Source: Lucinisca nassula (Eukaryota > Mollusca > Bivalvia > Lucinida > Lucinidae). From it: 64,000 bases of DNA. The notes beneath the pieces were generated by a model. That model searched no databases and had not been told where the DNA came from. It was given only the letters and a program-made list of their open reading frames with translations. The position numbers were made by a program, and so were the translations under genes. The DNA lies in contig OY757025.1 of NCBI GenBank assembly GCA_963580285.1, forward strand, positions 117,245,900-117,309,899, written 5' to 3'. Positions 10,429-20,445 of the stretch are shown piece after piece; position 1 is the first letter of the stretch; every line of letters begins with the position of its first letter.

Positions 10429-10655
10429 AGCCGGGGCACAGCATTTCTACATGTGCGCCCAGTGAAAACTCAGATCAACCTGCGTATCCATAGAGTCTGA
10501 TCAGAGACTTCTCTTACTGCATGAAGGAGCATTGGGCCCTTGGCTATCCTTAGAACGCACACCGAAGACTCTGATCAGACTGCGAAGATGCGCAGGCTGA
10601 TCTGAGTCTTCGCTCGGCATGCATTGAAAATTGTAGGAAATGCTGTAGCCCGGCT
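10429..10655. mobile_element. Palindromic MITE with GAGCCGGGGCACAGCATTTC ends
   Basis: The left end GAGCCGGGGCACAGCATTTC mirrors the right end GGAAATGCTGTAGCCCGGCT. Internal blocks AGATCAACCTGCG and CGCAGGCTGATCT, TCTGATCAGA, and GGGCCCTTGGCTATCCTTAG are typical of its sister copy at 13641-14123. No coding sequence. Confidence 0.8.
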
Positions 10656-10740
10656 GATTTGTGACAAAAGGACAAGTGTATAGTGTATACGGGGACGTAA
10701 AACCCCAATTCAAACAAATCAGAGCTCCATCTACCCGGGA

Positions 10741-10842
10741 TATTGCTTCAGTCAAACTACAATAACTCGTACACATTTGGAACCATGAAAATGTGTTCGA
10801 GATAGGGGTGGTTCGAATAACTGAGGTTAACTCATAGTTGCC
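10741..10842. mobile_element. pogo-like MITE remnant (one end)
   Basis: CTACAATAACTCGTACACATTTGGAACC and ATGTGTTCGAGATAGGGGTGGTTCGAATAACTGAGG parallel the left half of the 4349-4693 element (TTTGGGACC, TCTGTTCGAGACAGGGGTAG, CCACTGAGG). The right end is missing. Confidence 0.55.
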
Positions 10843-10950
10843 CAACCAGCCAGGTCATGAAGCCTTTTGATCTATAGAGAAAAGGCACGAGGGTCAGTCA
10901 ATAAAAAGGTGAGACGAGTTTGAACTCTCGTATATAAAATATAGCCCTTA

Positions 10951-11286
10951 TATAGAGGATCTTACATTAGTGTTCATGTATCATTGAAATTATTAAACGA
11001 GTTGAGGAAAATGGATAAAAAGCGAGGCTGTGTCGAGCATTTTATCCTTGTTTCCTCAACCAGTGCAAGATTCTATTTATCATATGACATTTAAAATGAA
11101 TTTTATTCACGCTTGTTTTACTAAAATGTCAATATTCCGCCACTACTAAACGCGACGTCTTTTAGGACGTCGTACGTATAACGTTGCGGGACGTATCTAA
11201 CTAATTTGCATAATTAATCCACTAATGGATTATCGAATTTTTTATATGACGCTATTACACTCTAAGACCCGACGTCATATGATAAA
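10951..11286. repeat. Dispersed repeat with terminal hairpin, copy B
   Basis: Second copy of the 8997-9362 family in the same orientation. The hairpin is shortened: GGATAAAAAGCGAGGCTGTG and TCGAGCATTTTATCC remain, but the far end of the right arm is deleted. The rest aligns down to the GACGTCATATGATAAAA end. Confidence 0.75.
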
Positions 11287-12033
11287 AGTATATATGATAT
11301 CTTATGTACCAGCACGCAAAGTGCTGTTAACTTGTTGCAACAAACTATGTTATCAATGCTTGTTTAGCTGGTACCCTGATCGCTACATGGCCACGATTTA
11401 GGTCATAGTGAAACTTCATAGTTTCTTTGTTTTGGTACAAAATGAGTAATTTTGTTCTTTTTTGGTCCCATTATCGATTCAAGTTTTTCGACCAAGTTGT
11501 TTATCTACTGGTTGACTAGCAAAAACAGAACCCCTGATTTTTTTTTTTTTTTTTTAATCTCCAAATTTACACATTCTTCTACTGCTAAGTAACATGTTGT
11601 GGGTGACGAATTATTTTTCGGGTTTGTGAGATATAGCTGCTAACGGTATTACCATTCATTTTAAGCCAATATATTTGAAACATTTCTAATAACAGCCTTT
11701 CTGTATGTTACATCTCAACCCCACCCCCAAATCCAGAGTCACTTTCGTCAAATTTCCCATCGAAAAGTTGGATTTTTCCAACATTTAATAAAATCGCTGA
11801 ACCATTTCGTCAAGGGATATTTGTGGTACTTCAAAGTTCACAGTGCAGTGTATCTAGACTCATTCAGTTCATGCCCGTTGCCATGGCAACAAGAAAAACA
11901 TGTGTGACCAAGGTCAGTCAACCAGTGTTCTTTTGTTGCCTAGCAACTGAACATCTGTATTTTCAGTACCTATTGACAACACCTATTGGATACAGTTTGA
12001 ATTCAGCTTTCAAATGAATATGCACGTAATATT
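11287..12033. other. Non-coding stretch
   Basis: No credible gene. It holds a poly-T tract at about 11538-11556 and an AT-rich background. The 64-codon ORF at 11823-12017 has no recognisable motif, so I do not call it. Confidence 0.5.
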
Positions 12034-12041
12034 AAACAGTA

Positions 12042-12341
12042 CGGCCCCCGCCCATCGGGGCTTGAAATAATAGATGGGCTGCATGATGCTTCCACGCAGA
12101 GCTGAAACCGACCCGCACATGAGTACTGGTAAACCGCTTAGAGGATCTAAGCATACCTAGGCAAAGCGGTGCGAGTTTGACCATCAATGCTTATAAACCC
12201 TATTGGTTTCATTGGGCGACAGGGCTTGAGATGTCATTTCATCTCAATGTCGGGTAAAAGTCCCACAAAATTGGAAGCAAAGTCTCCAAAATGATCTTTA
12301 CAGTGTTGACGGGGACGTTAAACCTCAAATCAAACAAAAAC
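12042..12341 (+). mobile_element. SINE, about 300 bp, with 8-bp target duplication
   Basis: Flanked by AAACAGTA at 12034-12041 and 12342-12349. Order: a CCCGCCCATCGGGGCTTGAA segment, GGGCTGCATGATGCTTCCACG, TACTGGTAAACCGC, ATTGGTTTCATTGGGCGACA, GAGATGTCATTTCATCTCA, and a conserved 3' part (TCCCACAAAATTGGAAGCAA, TTTACAGTGTTGACGG, GGACGTTAAACCTC). It ends in a CAAA-rich tail. Related copies are at 12578-12720, 29533-29808 and 50824-52725 (split). It resembles molluscan SINEs with a conserved central domain. The head at 50.8 kb contains a box-A-like TGGTAGCTCAGT, supporting a tRNA origin. Confidence 0.85.
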
Positions 12342-12349
12342 AAACAGTA

Positions 12350-12577
12350 AGTAAAATATAAGACTAAATTCACTTATTATTGACTGACCCTCAATAATAT
12401 AAGTTGAATCGTTTCACTAGGGCGATTCTAATGAGTACGCGCAACATGATGAGGCGATTCTAATTAGAAGATGCAGCATAATTATACGATTCTAATGAGT
12501 ACACGTAACATACTTTTTTTTCAAGATAAAGTCAGAAGAAAGATCCCTATATTATCCTTTATATATATTGATATCTG
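12350..12577. repeat. Palindrome-arm remnants
   Basis: GCGATTCTAATGAGTACGCG, GAGGCGATTCTAATTAG and CGATTCTAATGAGTACACG occur in a row at 12422-12510. They are repeated single arms of the palindrome seen intact at 4491-4550. No gene. Confidence 0.55.
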
Positions 12578-12720
12578 GATTGATTGATTGATTTGTGGTT
12601 TAACGTCCCCGTCAACACTGTAAAGGTCATTTTGGAGACGTTGCTTTCAATTTTGTGGGACTTTTACCCGACATTGAGATGAAATGACATCTCAAGCCCT
12701 GTCGCCAAATGAAACCAATA
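12578..12720 (-). mobile_element. SINE fragment (3' part)
   Basis: Reverse complement of the 3' half of the SINE at 12042-12341: GGTTTAACGTCCCCGTCAAC, TGTAAAGGTCATTTTGGAGA, ACATTGAGATGAAATGACAT and TGTCGCC-AAATGAAACCAATA. The head is missing. A GATT repeat marks the tail end (12580-12592). Confidence 0.8.
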
Positions 12721-12789
12721 GCTTTGGGGGATATTCTAAAGGGATATCCTCAATTTGTAAAAAAAGGCCATTGTAATTTAGGCGTAACT

Positions 12790-13130
12790 ATGCCAAATTT
12801 AGTGACACAGAGGTCTTTCTGATATTTAATCTTCATCAGTGTGTCTCAACCCAAAAGTTCTGAAACCGAAACGGATGATGGACAAGGCCCGGCAAACACA
12901 GCACATCCCCTTCCGAGCACACACCGACCGACGTAGAATATGAGACAGATCAACTGGAGGTATCAGGCACGGGACGCCCACCCGCAGACTTTTAGACGTC
13001 TCCCACAGAGCCAACATCAGCAAACATGACCCACACCCCACGGAAGTCCTAGGCATCAGGAAGGAGATGTCCAAAGTAGCGAGACTTGCAAAATTTAAAA
13101 TATAACAAAAGTGTAAACCAGATCCGCTAA
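12790..13130. repeat. Direct repeat, unit 1 of a ~560-bp tandem pair
   Basis: GGCGTAACTA, TTTAGTGACACAGA, TTTCTGATATTTAAT, TTCTGAAACCGAAACGGATG, GACAAGGCCC, CACAGCACATCCCC, GAGCACACACCGACCGACGT and GGAGGTATCAGGCAC recur in the same order at 13350-13610. Both orientations hold broken ORFs with no recognised domain. The 103- and 79-codon minus ORFs exist only because the two units are similar. It may be part of a larger TE. Confidence 0.7.
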
Positions 13131-13349
13131 GATACATGTCTCACCTGACAAGGCAGTCTTAGTTTTAGAAAAATTAGAATTTTATACTGCAAAAATTAAA
13201 GATATAATATAATTATTTAAATCAGTAGTTGAGCACTGACGTAAAAACCGCAGTATCAACCTCAGCACTGAGGAACTGATACTGAGCTGATGATACCCTC
13301 GGGGACGAACGAATCATCCACCAGCAGAGATACCGACCAAGTGGTTGCA

Positions 13350-13610
13350 ATTAAGGCGTAACTAAACCAGATTTAGTGACACAGAAGCCTTTCTGATATT
13401 TAATTTTAACCCCAAAGTTCTGAAACCGAAACGGATGATGGACAAGGCCCGACAAACACAGCACATCCCCCTTCGAGCACACACCGACCGACGTAGCCTA
13501 TGAGACAGGTCAACTGGAGGTATCAGGCACGAGACGCCCACCCGCGGACTTATAGGCGTCCCCCACCGAGCCAAAATCAGCAAACATGACCCACACTCCA
13601 CGAAGTGTGC
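13350..13610. repeat. Direct repeat, unit 2
   Basis: Second, slightly diverged copy of the 12790-13130 unit, starting about 563 bp downstream. The spacer between them (about 13150-13340) contains a compact hairpin, 13251-13285, in which CAGTATCA and CCTCAG pair with CTGAG and TGATACTG. Confidence 0.7.
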
Positions 13611-13640
13611 GTGATCGAGTTATCGAAGTTTCTCTGAATT

Positions 13641-14123
13641 GAGCCGGGACACAGCATTTCCTGCAATTTACATATGAGCCCCGCCAAGCGAATTTGGGTC
13701 TTCGAGCATTCCGTCATGACAAACTTTAATTGCGCATGCCCAGCCATTCAGAGGGGCCATGGATATGGCTTTCTGTCTGAAGGTTCCTCTTGATTCCCTG
13801 CTTGTATGAGCGAGCAGCGAAGGTTCTGGCGAGATTGCGCGGATGCGCAGGCTCGCCTGAACCTTCGCTGCTCGCATAGGCGATAAGTACCAAAATCGCT
13901 TGGCGGGGCCCATATACGCCCAGCCAAGACTCAGATCAGCCTGCATATTCACGCAGTCTGATCAGATTCTTCGCTGTGAGCTCTAAGGATAGCTAAGGGC
14001 CCAATTCTCCTTCAAGAGAATTGCAGCAAGAGAAGTGTCTGATCTGGCTATATAGATGCGCATGCTGATTTGATTCTTCGCTAGGCGCACATGTAAACTG
14101 TAGGAAATTCTGTGCTCCGGCTC
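13641..14123. mobile_element. Palindromic MITE carrying a second MITE
   Basis: The ends GAGCCGGGACACAGCATTTC and GAAATTCTGTGCTCCGGCTC are inverted, flanked by AATT on both sides. It is the family of 10429-10655: CTCAGATCAGCCTGC, AGTCTGATCAGA and TAAGGATAGCTAAGGGCCCAA all recur. A different MITE (13671-13915) is inserted just inside its left terminus. Confidence 0.8.
13671..13915. mobile_element. MITE nested in another MITE
   Basis: The ends CATATGAGCCCCGCCAAGCG and CGCTTGGCGGGGCCCATAT are inverted, with inner inverted blocks (GAGCGAGCAGCGAAGGTTC and GAACCTTCGCTGCTCGC). The host MITE continues on both sides (TTTACAT | ATACGCCCAGCC). A deleted sister copy lies at 15766-15934. Confidence 0.8.
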
Positions 14124-14291
14124 AATTTAGATTCCTAAAGTAACTCAAGTGTCTCATGTAGTCTCATTACAGATGTACGAAGTCAATGTCTGTCTTAATT
14201 TTCCTTCTTTAAGTTTCAAATTTTGTCCGCGGTTTACAAGTACCTGGATTAAATATATTTCGTTTTAAATATAGCAATGGCAGTGGGCAAC

Positions 14292-14295
<4 letters not shown>

Positions 14296-14347
<52 letters not shown>

Positions 14348-14665
14348 TCGGGTTTAACGTCGCTTTCAACAATTTTTCAGTCATATCACGACGGTGTCTG
14401 GTTGCGACAGGGAGCTCAATGCTCACGTTTATAGTGCTGCCTCACTGAAGTATCATGTCCCAGACACATTACATGATACCACACCCAGTCACATTATCCT
14501 GACACTGGATCGACCAGTCCTAGCTCTACCCCGTAAATCTGAGTGCCAAACGAGGAGCAGCTAGTACCATTTTTAACGACTTTGGTATGTCGCGGCCCGG
14601 GATCGAACCCGAGACCTCCCGTTCCCCGGAGCGGACACTCTACCAACTGAGCTATCGGGGCCGGT
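14296..14665 (-). mobile_element. tRNA-derived SINE with 13-bp target duplication
   Basis: Perfect duplication GTGGGCAACAGGT at 14283-14295 and 14666-14678. On the minus strand it starts with a tRNA-like head (about 14590-14662). That head contains box A (GATAGCTCAGTTGGTAGAG) and box B (GGTTCGATCCCGG), an internal RNA polymerase III promoter. The body ends in a conserved block whose plus-strand form is TTTAACGTCGCTTTC, ACAATTTTTCAGTCATATCA, CGACGGTGTC, and the tail is an (AC)n microsatellite (14296-14344 on the plus strand as GT repeats). The head is too diverged for me to name the tRNA with confidence. The central block is like those of molluscan and other metazoan SINE superfamilies. Confidence 0.93.
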
Positions 14666-14834
14666 GTGGGCAACAGGTCCTCGAAACATTAGTTACAAGT
14701 GTTTGTCTTGAATTTTAGGCAGAGTATACAGGCAGCATCAACCCAGCGGGAATATATACATTTCATCAGTCGCCATGTGCCCACTGGGAATGTTAACCTC
14801 GGTCGACAAACTGTTGGATTGAACCCTTCTGCAG

Positions 14835-14930
14835 TGTAGACTATTTCACCAATGAATAGTTTTAGGACAGAAAATCTTCAGGACATCACTATAGGTTTGG
14901 TACCTGTGGTATTATGTGGTGTTTAATTTC
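14835..14930 (-). pseudogene. LINE reverse transcriptase C-terminal scrap
   Basis: On the minus strand one frame reads YHRYQTYSDVLKIFCPKTIHW, a stop, and NSL. It aligns with the C-terminal segment of the LINE at 18.6-20.4 kb (RRYQSYSDALKNSFFPRTI, QWNSLSS). A small decayed 3' piece of the same family, continuing as non-coding similarity to about 14975. Confidence 0.7.
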
Positions 14931-15110
14931 GATGTGCCTCTTTGAGTCGAACTTGTAACTGTGTCTCTTTATTCAGAGACACCCTACCGGAGGGAACCTT
15001 ATAAAAGAAGGTTATGCCCACTTAGCCCAGGCAATATGATAGACCAAGATGTATACAACTTGATGTAGACAACTTTTGTTTCATATTCCTCTCAGGGCTA
15101 CATAGTACAG

Positions 15111-15346
15111 CTTCCAAGGCGGTTCTCCTGTCGCGGTTTATTTTTGTTATGGTTTGTCTTTTAGTGTTTGTATCGCTTGTATTATTGTGTTGTAGCTATA
15201 GCCAATTGGCCATTTGTGGGAAAGTAACTGTCCTTTTGGCTTTCCCCTAAAGATGTTTCCATTAGGGTCTGTTGTTTCATGTTTGTGTTTCTTTCCCTTT
15301 GCTGTCTCTGATGGGAGCTGTGCCCATTGCCATTGCCTTCGCTTCT
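15111..15346 (+). mobile_element. Penelope-like element 3' fragment, older subfamily
   Basis: CTTCCAAGGCGGTTCTCCTG, CGCGGTTTATTTTTGTTATGG, GGGAAAGTAACTGTCC, TTTCCCTTTGCTGTCTCTGA and TGGGAGCTGTG are the 3' module of the PLE in the subfamily form also seen at 1196-1496. Truncated at the CCAAGG position like many other copies. The ORF at 15214-15435 is not a gene. Confidence 0.75.
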
Positions 15347-15515
15347 ATTTTGATAGATACAACTTGAGTAACATTATCATAAATCTCACTCACTATCCTG
15401 CCAAACTGCCAAATGCAGACCCCTGGTGCAGATGAAATAATTGTTAATTAACACTTGTCCTACTGAATAAATTAATTTTCCCACAACCGATTCTGATTAT
15501 CTATCAACCAAATTA

Positions 15516-15706
15516 CAGTAAAATTCCGCTATTAAAGACCATCTAAAATTAAGACTAATTCTGCTATAAAAAATTTATTTAGTAGGTTGCAACAGGTTGC
15601 ATACAGTGTCCTCTGCTCAGAGACCACCTTTGGGACTGTTCAAAAGTGGTCTCAAAGAACACTTTTGAACAGTCCCAAAGGTGGTCTTAATATACGAATT
15701 ATACTG
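15516..15706. mobile_element. pogo-like MITE, 191 bp, TA duplication
   Basis: TA at 15514-15515 and 15707-15708 flank inverted ends CAGTAAAATTCCGCTATTAA and TTAATATACGAATTATACTG. Inside is a hairpin with perfect 28-bp arms (about 15620-15647 and 15659-15686, AGACCACCTTTGGGACTG and its complement). No ORF. Confidence 0.85.
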
Positions 15707-15765
15707 TACATGTGTATTTGGTATAATGAATTAATACAATTCACAAGCTAAATGTAGATCCTGAT

Positions 15766-15934
15766 CATATGGGCCCCGTCAAGCGATTTTGGTACTTATT
15801 GCCTATGCGATCAGCGAAGGTTCAGGCGATATCAAGTCATATCCCTGGCCCCTCTGAATGGCTGGGCATGCGCAGTTAAAATTTCTCATGACGGAATGCT
15901 CGAAGACACAAATTCGCTTGGCGGGGCTCATATG
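15766..15934. mobile_element. MITE, CATATG-GCCCCG family
   Basis: The ends CATATGGGCCCCGTCAAGCG and CGCTTGGCGGGGCTCATATG are inverted. The interior GATCAGCGAAGGTTCAGGCG and CATTTC... TCATGACGGAATGCTCGAAG blocks match the nested copy at 13671-13915, with one palindrome arm deleted. Confidence 0.8.
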
Positions 15935-16059
15935 AATCTGATCTTGATCTACACTGTTTGCAAAGGTTCAAGTTCAAAAGGATAAGGGTTAACAAGCATC
16001 ACTGTATTATTGTACTTTGTGCTCTATATCTTTCTTGACTGATACATGTATTCAATATA

Positions 16060-16490
16060 TAAGAATCTTATATGGGTGTGAGGGATGGATGGAAAAATTC
16101 GTCCCGAGGGTCACTGTCCGGCATCACGAGGCTTGCCGAGTGATGCCGGACAGTGATCCAGAGGGACGGATTTTTCTATCCACCCCTCACACCCATATAG
16201 GATTCTTTTTCTTGCATACCTTCCATTTTTAGCGCGGATTTTTAATGTTGCAGTCACTTCGGTTACCAACGTCCGCCATATCGTGATGCCACTACAGGAA
16301 TGTTTAGTGACGTCATGTAACGTGCATGGCGTCAACCTTAACCACGGCGCATACGAGGTCGTATTCAACCAGTACATTTATCAAACACGCGGGAATATTC
16401 GATATTGTTTCGGAACACCGGGGTCAGAACATAAATTTCTATCCCAGGGTAAAATCGCGGATTTCCTTGTCTGGTGTGCAAGAATCACAT
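16060..16490 (-). mobile_element. Fold-back repeat, copy 2
   Basis: Reverse orientation of 290-690. The hairpin (about 16065-16200) has long arms around GAGGCTTGCCGAG, followed by ACGTCCGCCAT, TTTAGTGACGTCATG, TTTATCAAACACGCG, CAGAACATAAATTTCTATCC and CAGGGTAAAATCGCGGATTT. The short ORFs at 16017-16516 are explained by this repeat. Confidence 0.75.
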
Positions 16491-16529
16491 TTTCAACCCG
16501 AGTCATGACCCCATGACCTGCATTTTCAT

Positions 16530-17100
16530 TGGCCAAGATGCTTGCGTTGGACAAAAAGTTGTTCTATCAAGATGTATGAAATAGAACCTGTTCCATTCCA
16601 AAACGTGTTATATCCGTCTCCAAAAAGCTGTATGTATCAAAGTTTAAGCGCGGGCTACACTATCTATCTTAATATATCTTTCAAATTTCATAATAAAGTT
16701 GAATCGTGTAGCCTGGGCTTTTATTTGGACTGCCCCGACGGGCTTTCGGGGATGGCCATCCCAAATCGTTTAGCATGTCACCGGCGGTACATCTGAGTAT
16801 CATAAACTTCATAAAGCATTTTTCTATATGAGTTTTACAGACGTCATTCCGATTTAGTTTCTAAATTCAATGTTTGACTTTATTATTTTTTTTTCATTGA
16901 GTTTAAAATTTTATATGATACAATTGTTATCAATTTGTGATCAACACAAGTCGAGATATTATGATAATGCACAACTACCCCAACATCCAGGACACAAACC
17001 GGGAATTTCACGGGCAAATCGAGTTAAAAAATGGATCCCTAAAATGTTAAAATGAGAAGTAGTTTTAATAATCTTTTAGAGTGTAGCTTAAATCTTTATT
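16530..17100. repeat. Non-coding, contains unit 1 of a dispersed tandem repeat
   Basis: 16945-17100 (AAGTCGAGATA, CCCCAACATCCAGGACAC, TTAAAAAATGGATCCCT, TTTTAATAATCTTTTAGAG) recurs at 17600-17765 and partly at 17795-17880. No protein domain is seen in the short ORFs. The sequence from 16541 to 16940 is unassigned. Confidence 0.6.
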
Positions 17101-17103
17101 CTA

Positions 17104-17580
17104 ACACAGCGCGCCTATATAGGCAATGGAAAACAACTGTGTTTTATTCTACAACAAATCACGGCTAGGAAGAGCGTGACAAGTGACGTCATTAAAAACT
17201 GCCAATCGATGACGTCACTAGTCGACTTCCTTGACGTTAGACGGTGTAACGTCATTTTCTCGCATCGAAAACGTGAGAAAAGGATGTAAATGCATGTGTT
17301 TCAGTCGTTAATTTTAGCGGGATTTCTTCTAACAATGGCGAAAAGTTGTGAGATTTTGAAGGAAACAACAACATTATTGCCGATTTTCAGCGTGTTAGAA
17401 TTGAAATAGATCAGCTCTAGTCTGTGATTTGTTGAGTAATAAATCACAGTTTGTCGGTCAGTTGTAAGTAGACAAATCACGCGCGCTACGCGCTTGTGAT
17501 TTGTCTACTTTACAACTGACCTCCAAACTGTGATTTATTACTCAACAAATCACAGTTAGAGTTGATCTATTTCTTAATTT
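17104..17580. mobile_element. Long fold-back element
   Basis: Arms of about 65 bp at 17410-17485 and 17500-17575 pair closely (GTGATTTGTTGAGTAATAAA and TTTATTACTCAACAAATCAC; GTAGACAAATCACG and TGATTTGTCTAC) around GCGCGCTACGCGC. The leading part has GACGTCA words and a second ACAAATCACGG. It separates two units of the tandem repeat described at 16530-17100, so it looks inserted. Confidence 0.75.
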
Positions 17581-18576
17581 TAATACTATTTTATTAATTT
17601 CTGACTACTTGAAGTGGAGATATGAGGGATTACGCACCACTACCCCCAACATCCAGGACACGAACAGGGAATTTTCTGGACAAATTAACTTAAAAAAAAT
17701 GGACCCATAAAAATGTTAAAAATGAAAAATATTTTAATAAACTTTTAGAATGGAACTTAAACTTTTATTTTGTACTAATATTATTAATTTCTGACAACCA
17801 GAAGTCGAGATACAATGGATAACGCGCCAGTACCCCCACATTTCCCGGATATTTTCCGGACAATTCCCGGACATTAGTGTGCACCGATATTGCCTCCCTA
17901 CGGTCTCACTAATAAGCGACAAGAAGCGTAAACGCCAAGAAGCGACAAGAACGTTTTTAAACATTTATATGCATAATATGTGTGAGGCAGATTTGATCAT
18001 ATATGACTTTTACAATCTCCCCGATATATTTTTGTCATCATAATTTACTAAGATGCCCTTAAAGTGTTCTCCGAATAAGCTGTGAAAAGCTTAGTCACGT
18101 ATTGAGCGACAAGAAAACGTCACGAACATATTCTAACACTTTTTCTGAGTATTTCAGGTAATTCAATAAGACAAAACAGTTTATATATATGCCTTATATA
18201 GAGAGAGGCCAAGTTTTACGTATAATTTTGTGTTTGTTTTGTGTTGGTAAGGCTTCTTAGAACAGAACGGTATTGAGAAACAATAACTGAAGCGTCAAAA
18301 AAATATTTTGACAAAGTTTACACGTTTTTTGCTAGATTTTGTGACACCTGCAAAGTTTCACTTATCATTATCGGTCCATGTAGCTCATTTATAAGACATC
18401 TCCGGAAAATAAAACAATTTCAGGCCAAAAGTTCCACCTTCTACAGACTGCCATTCCGCTGACCAGGAAAAAGTGATAATAAAATATATCACACCCCATG
18501 ATGAGCCTTCTACGCATTTGATGCCGTAAATTCATACCAGACTATGTGTTCCATACGCTTCATGACGCTTCTTGTC
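17581..18576. repeat. Tandem-repeat remnant plus AAGCGACAAGAAG motifs
   Basis: 17600-17880 holds two more units of the 16945-17100 repeat. From 17915 the word AGCGACAAGAA recurs (17916, 17938, 18103). Its reverse complement is seen on the far side of the LINE at 20.47-20.9 kb. No gene. Confidence 0.55.
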
Positions 18577-20445
18577 TATCTATCTATCTTCTCATACTGA
18601 GTCGGTCATATTTGGCCATTACCTCAGTTGGGTTGGTGGCTAAATTTAGAATTTAGCACAAAAAATAATCTCTGGATGAGTCCTTAAAACTATTTACAAT
18701 CCAAACACAGAGGTATCCTAAAACGCATACCTCTGAGTCTCAATCCTATACTGTGCGGGCTTTGAACTCCTCTGCAGTCTTGGCATTCACCGCAGAAGAT
18801 GAAAGACTATTCCACTGAGGAATAGTTCTAGGGAAGAAAGAGTTTTTCAGGGCATCGCTATATGACTGGTACCTACGATACTGTGAGTTATTTGCTCTTG
18901 ATGCCCTTGTCCGGGTCGACACTGTTGCAGGGGTCAAATACCTATCCTTGTCAATTGATACTGTACCAGAATGTATCTTGTAGAAGAAGGTTAAGGAGGA
19001 CTGTTCACGACTGGTCTCCAGGGATGGCCACTCTAGCTCATCAAGCATATCAGCGACGGTGCTTCTTTTTCGCCATCGTCTGCAGGTCCATCGAGCAGCT
19101 GTCCTCTGCACCTTCTCCACCTGCTGAATCTGAGTTTTAACATATGGATGCCAATGGGTGATGCATATTCAAGCTGAGGGCGAACCAATATTTTATATGC
19201 AACATCCTTTGTCTGCCGAGGTGCAAAAGCCAAATTATGTCTAATGAATCCTAAGGTCCTGGTTGCTTTAGATATTATTTCAGAGATATGTTGACCCCAA
19301 TCGAGATCGTCAGTGATGGTGATACCAAGATATTTGGCGGAGTGAACTTGCGCCAAAGTTTGCCGGTGTAGTGTGTAATCATACTTAATTTGCTTGCCCC
19401 GAAGGTGTCGTGACACCCTCATTGAATGGCATTTGGCTCAATGAACTTCATCTACCAATCTGCTTCCCATTGTGCACGTCGATCCAGGTCATCTTGTAAA
19501 ATGCGACAGTCAGAAGGAGAATATATGTCCCTATACAGGACACAATCATCAGCAAACAAACAGACAGATGACCTGATGTTATCAGGGAGATCATTGATGA
19601 ATATCAAAAAGAGGACTGGTCCAAGGACCGAACCTTGTGGGACACCAGATAGAACAGGGACTGGATCAGACGCTTGGCCGTCAAGTACAACGTGTTGAGA
19701 GCGCCCGGAGAGCCATGAGCTAATCCAATTATGTGTGGATCCTCTTATCCCATAGTAGTCCAATTTGTACAATAGCCTTCTGTGAGGTACCTTGTCAAAG
19801 GCCTTGGCGAAATCCATGATGATCAAGTCAGTTTGTTTGTGGCCATGATTTATGGCCCCATCCAGATTACTCACAATGTCATGGAAGAATTGAACTAGTT
19901 GAGTTTCGCAAGACCTTTGACTTCGGAAACCATGCTGACAGTCAGCAAGAATGCTCTCAAAGGCTAAGTGCTTGTTAATGCTGCTGACTAATATATGCTC
20001 CAGGGTTTTGCAACAGATGCATGTTAGCGGCACTGGTCTATATTTTGCTGCATCGTATTTTTCAACTTTTTTATAGACCGGGGTAACATTGGCTTGTCGC
20101 CATCATCTGGTATAGTGCCCTGGGCAAGTGATTCATTGAAAATAAAGGCCAGCACAGGAGAAATTTCAGCACTACATTCCTTCAGCACCCTGGCATTCAG
20201 GTCATCTGGCCCAGATGCCTTATGTATTTTGAGCTTACCCAACAGTTTAGCGACCCCCTTATAGTCAACTGTTATGTCCATCCTAGTAGGGAACGGACTA
20301 ATACCTTTAGATGGTAGCTCACCGTCAGTTTCTCGCGTAAATGCAGATTGAAACTGTTTGTTGCATATATTGGCCTTATCGCGCGAGTCTGTTTTCAAAA
20401 TTCCGTTTTCCCTTAGCGAGGTGATCCCAAATGCGCCCTTTTCTT
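18577..20445 (-). pseudogene. LINE (Jockey/CR1/L2-type) RT, 5'-truncated and frameshifted
   Basis: Reading from 20445 down: a linker (SLRENGILKTDSRDKANICN, NKQFQSAFTRE), RT finger motifs (ISPVLAFIFNESLAQGTIPDD), a frameshift near 20035, then a 193-codon block (19452-20033) with HGFRSQRSCETQL, LIIMDFAKAFDKVPH (motif A), SGVPQGSVLGPVLFLIFIND and LFADDCVLYR (the catalytic YxDD position is FADD). Another shift near 19430-19450 leads to YLGITITDDLDWGQHIS and LVRPQLEYASP, and a further one near 19100 to EKVQRTAARWTCRRW, LEWPSLETSREQSSLTFFYK and the C-terminus FFPRTIPQWNSL. The 3' end is a short GATA-type repeat (18577-18593), as in many CR1/L2-like LINEs. ORF1 and endonuclease are missing. Inactive copy. 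Confidence 0.9.

Noticed and set aside
13280..13320. CTGATGATACCC...GGGGACGAA as a hammerhead ribozyme between tandem units
   Set aside because: The core word is present, but stem II has a mismatch and an extra base, and no stem III can be formed after GAAC.
14590..14662. A functional tRNA gene on the minus strand
   Set aside because: Box A and box B are good, but the anticodon stem does not pair well, and the sequence is the head of a SINE with target duplications and an AC tail.
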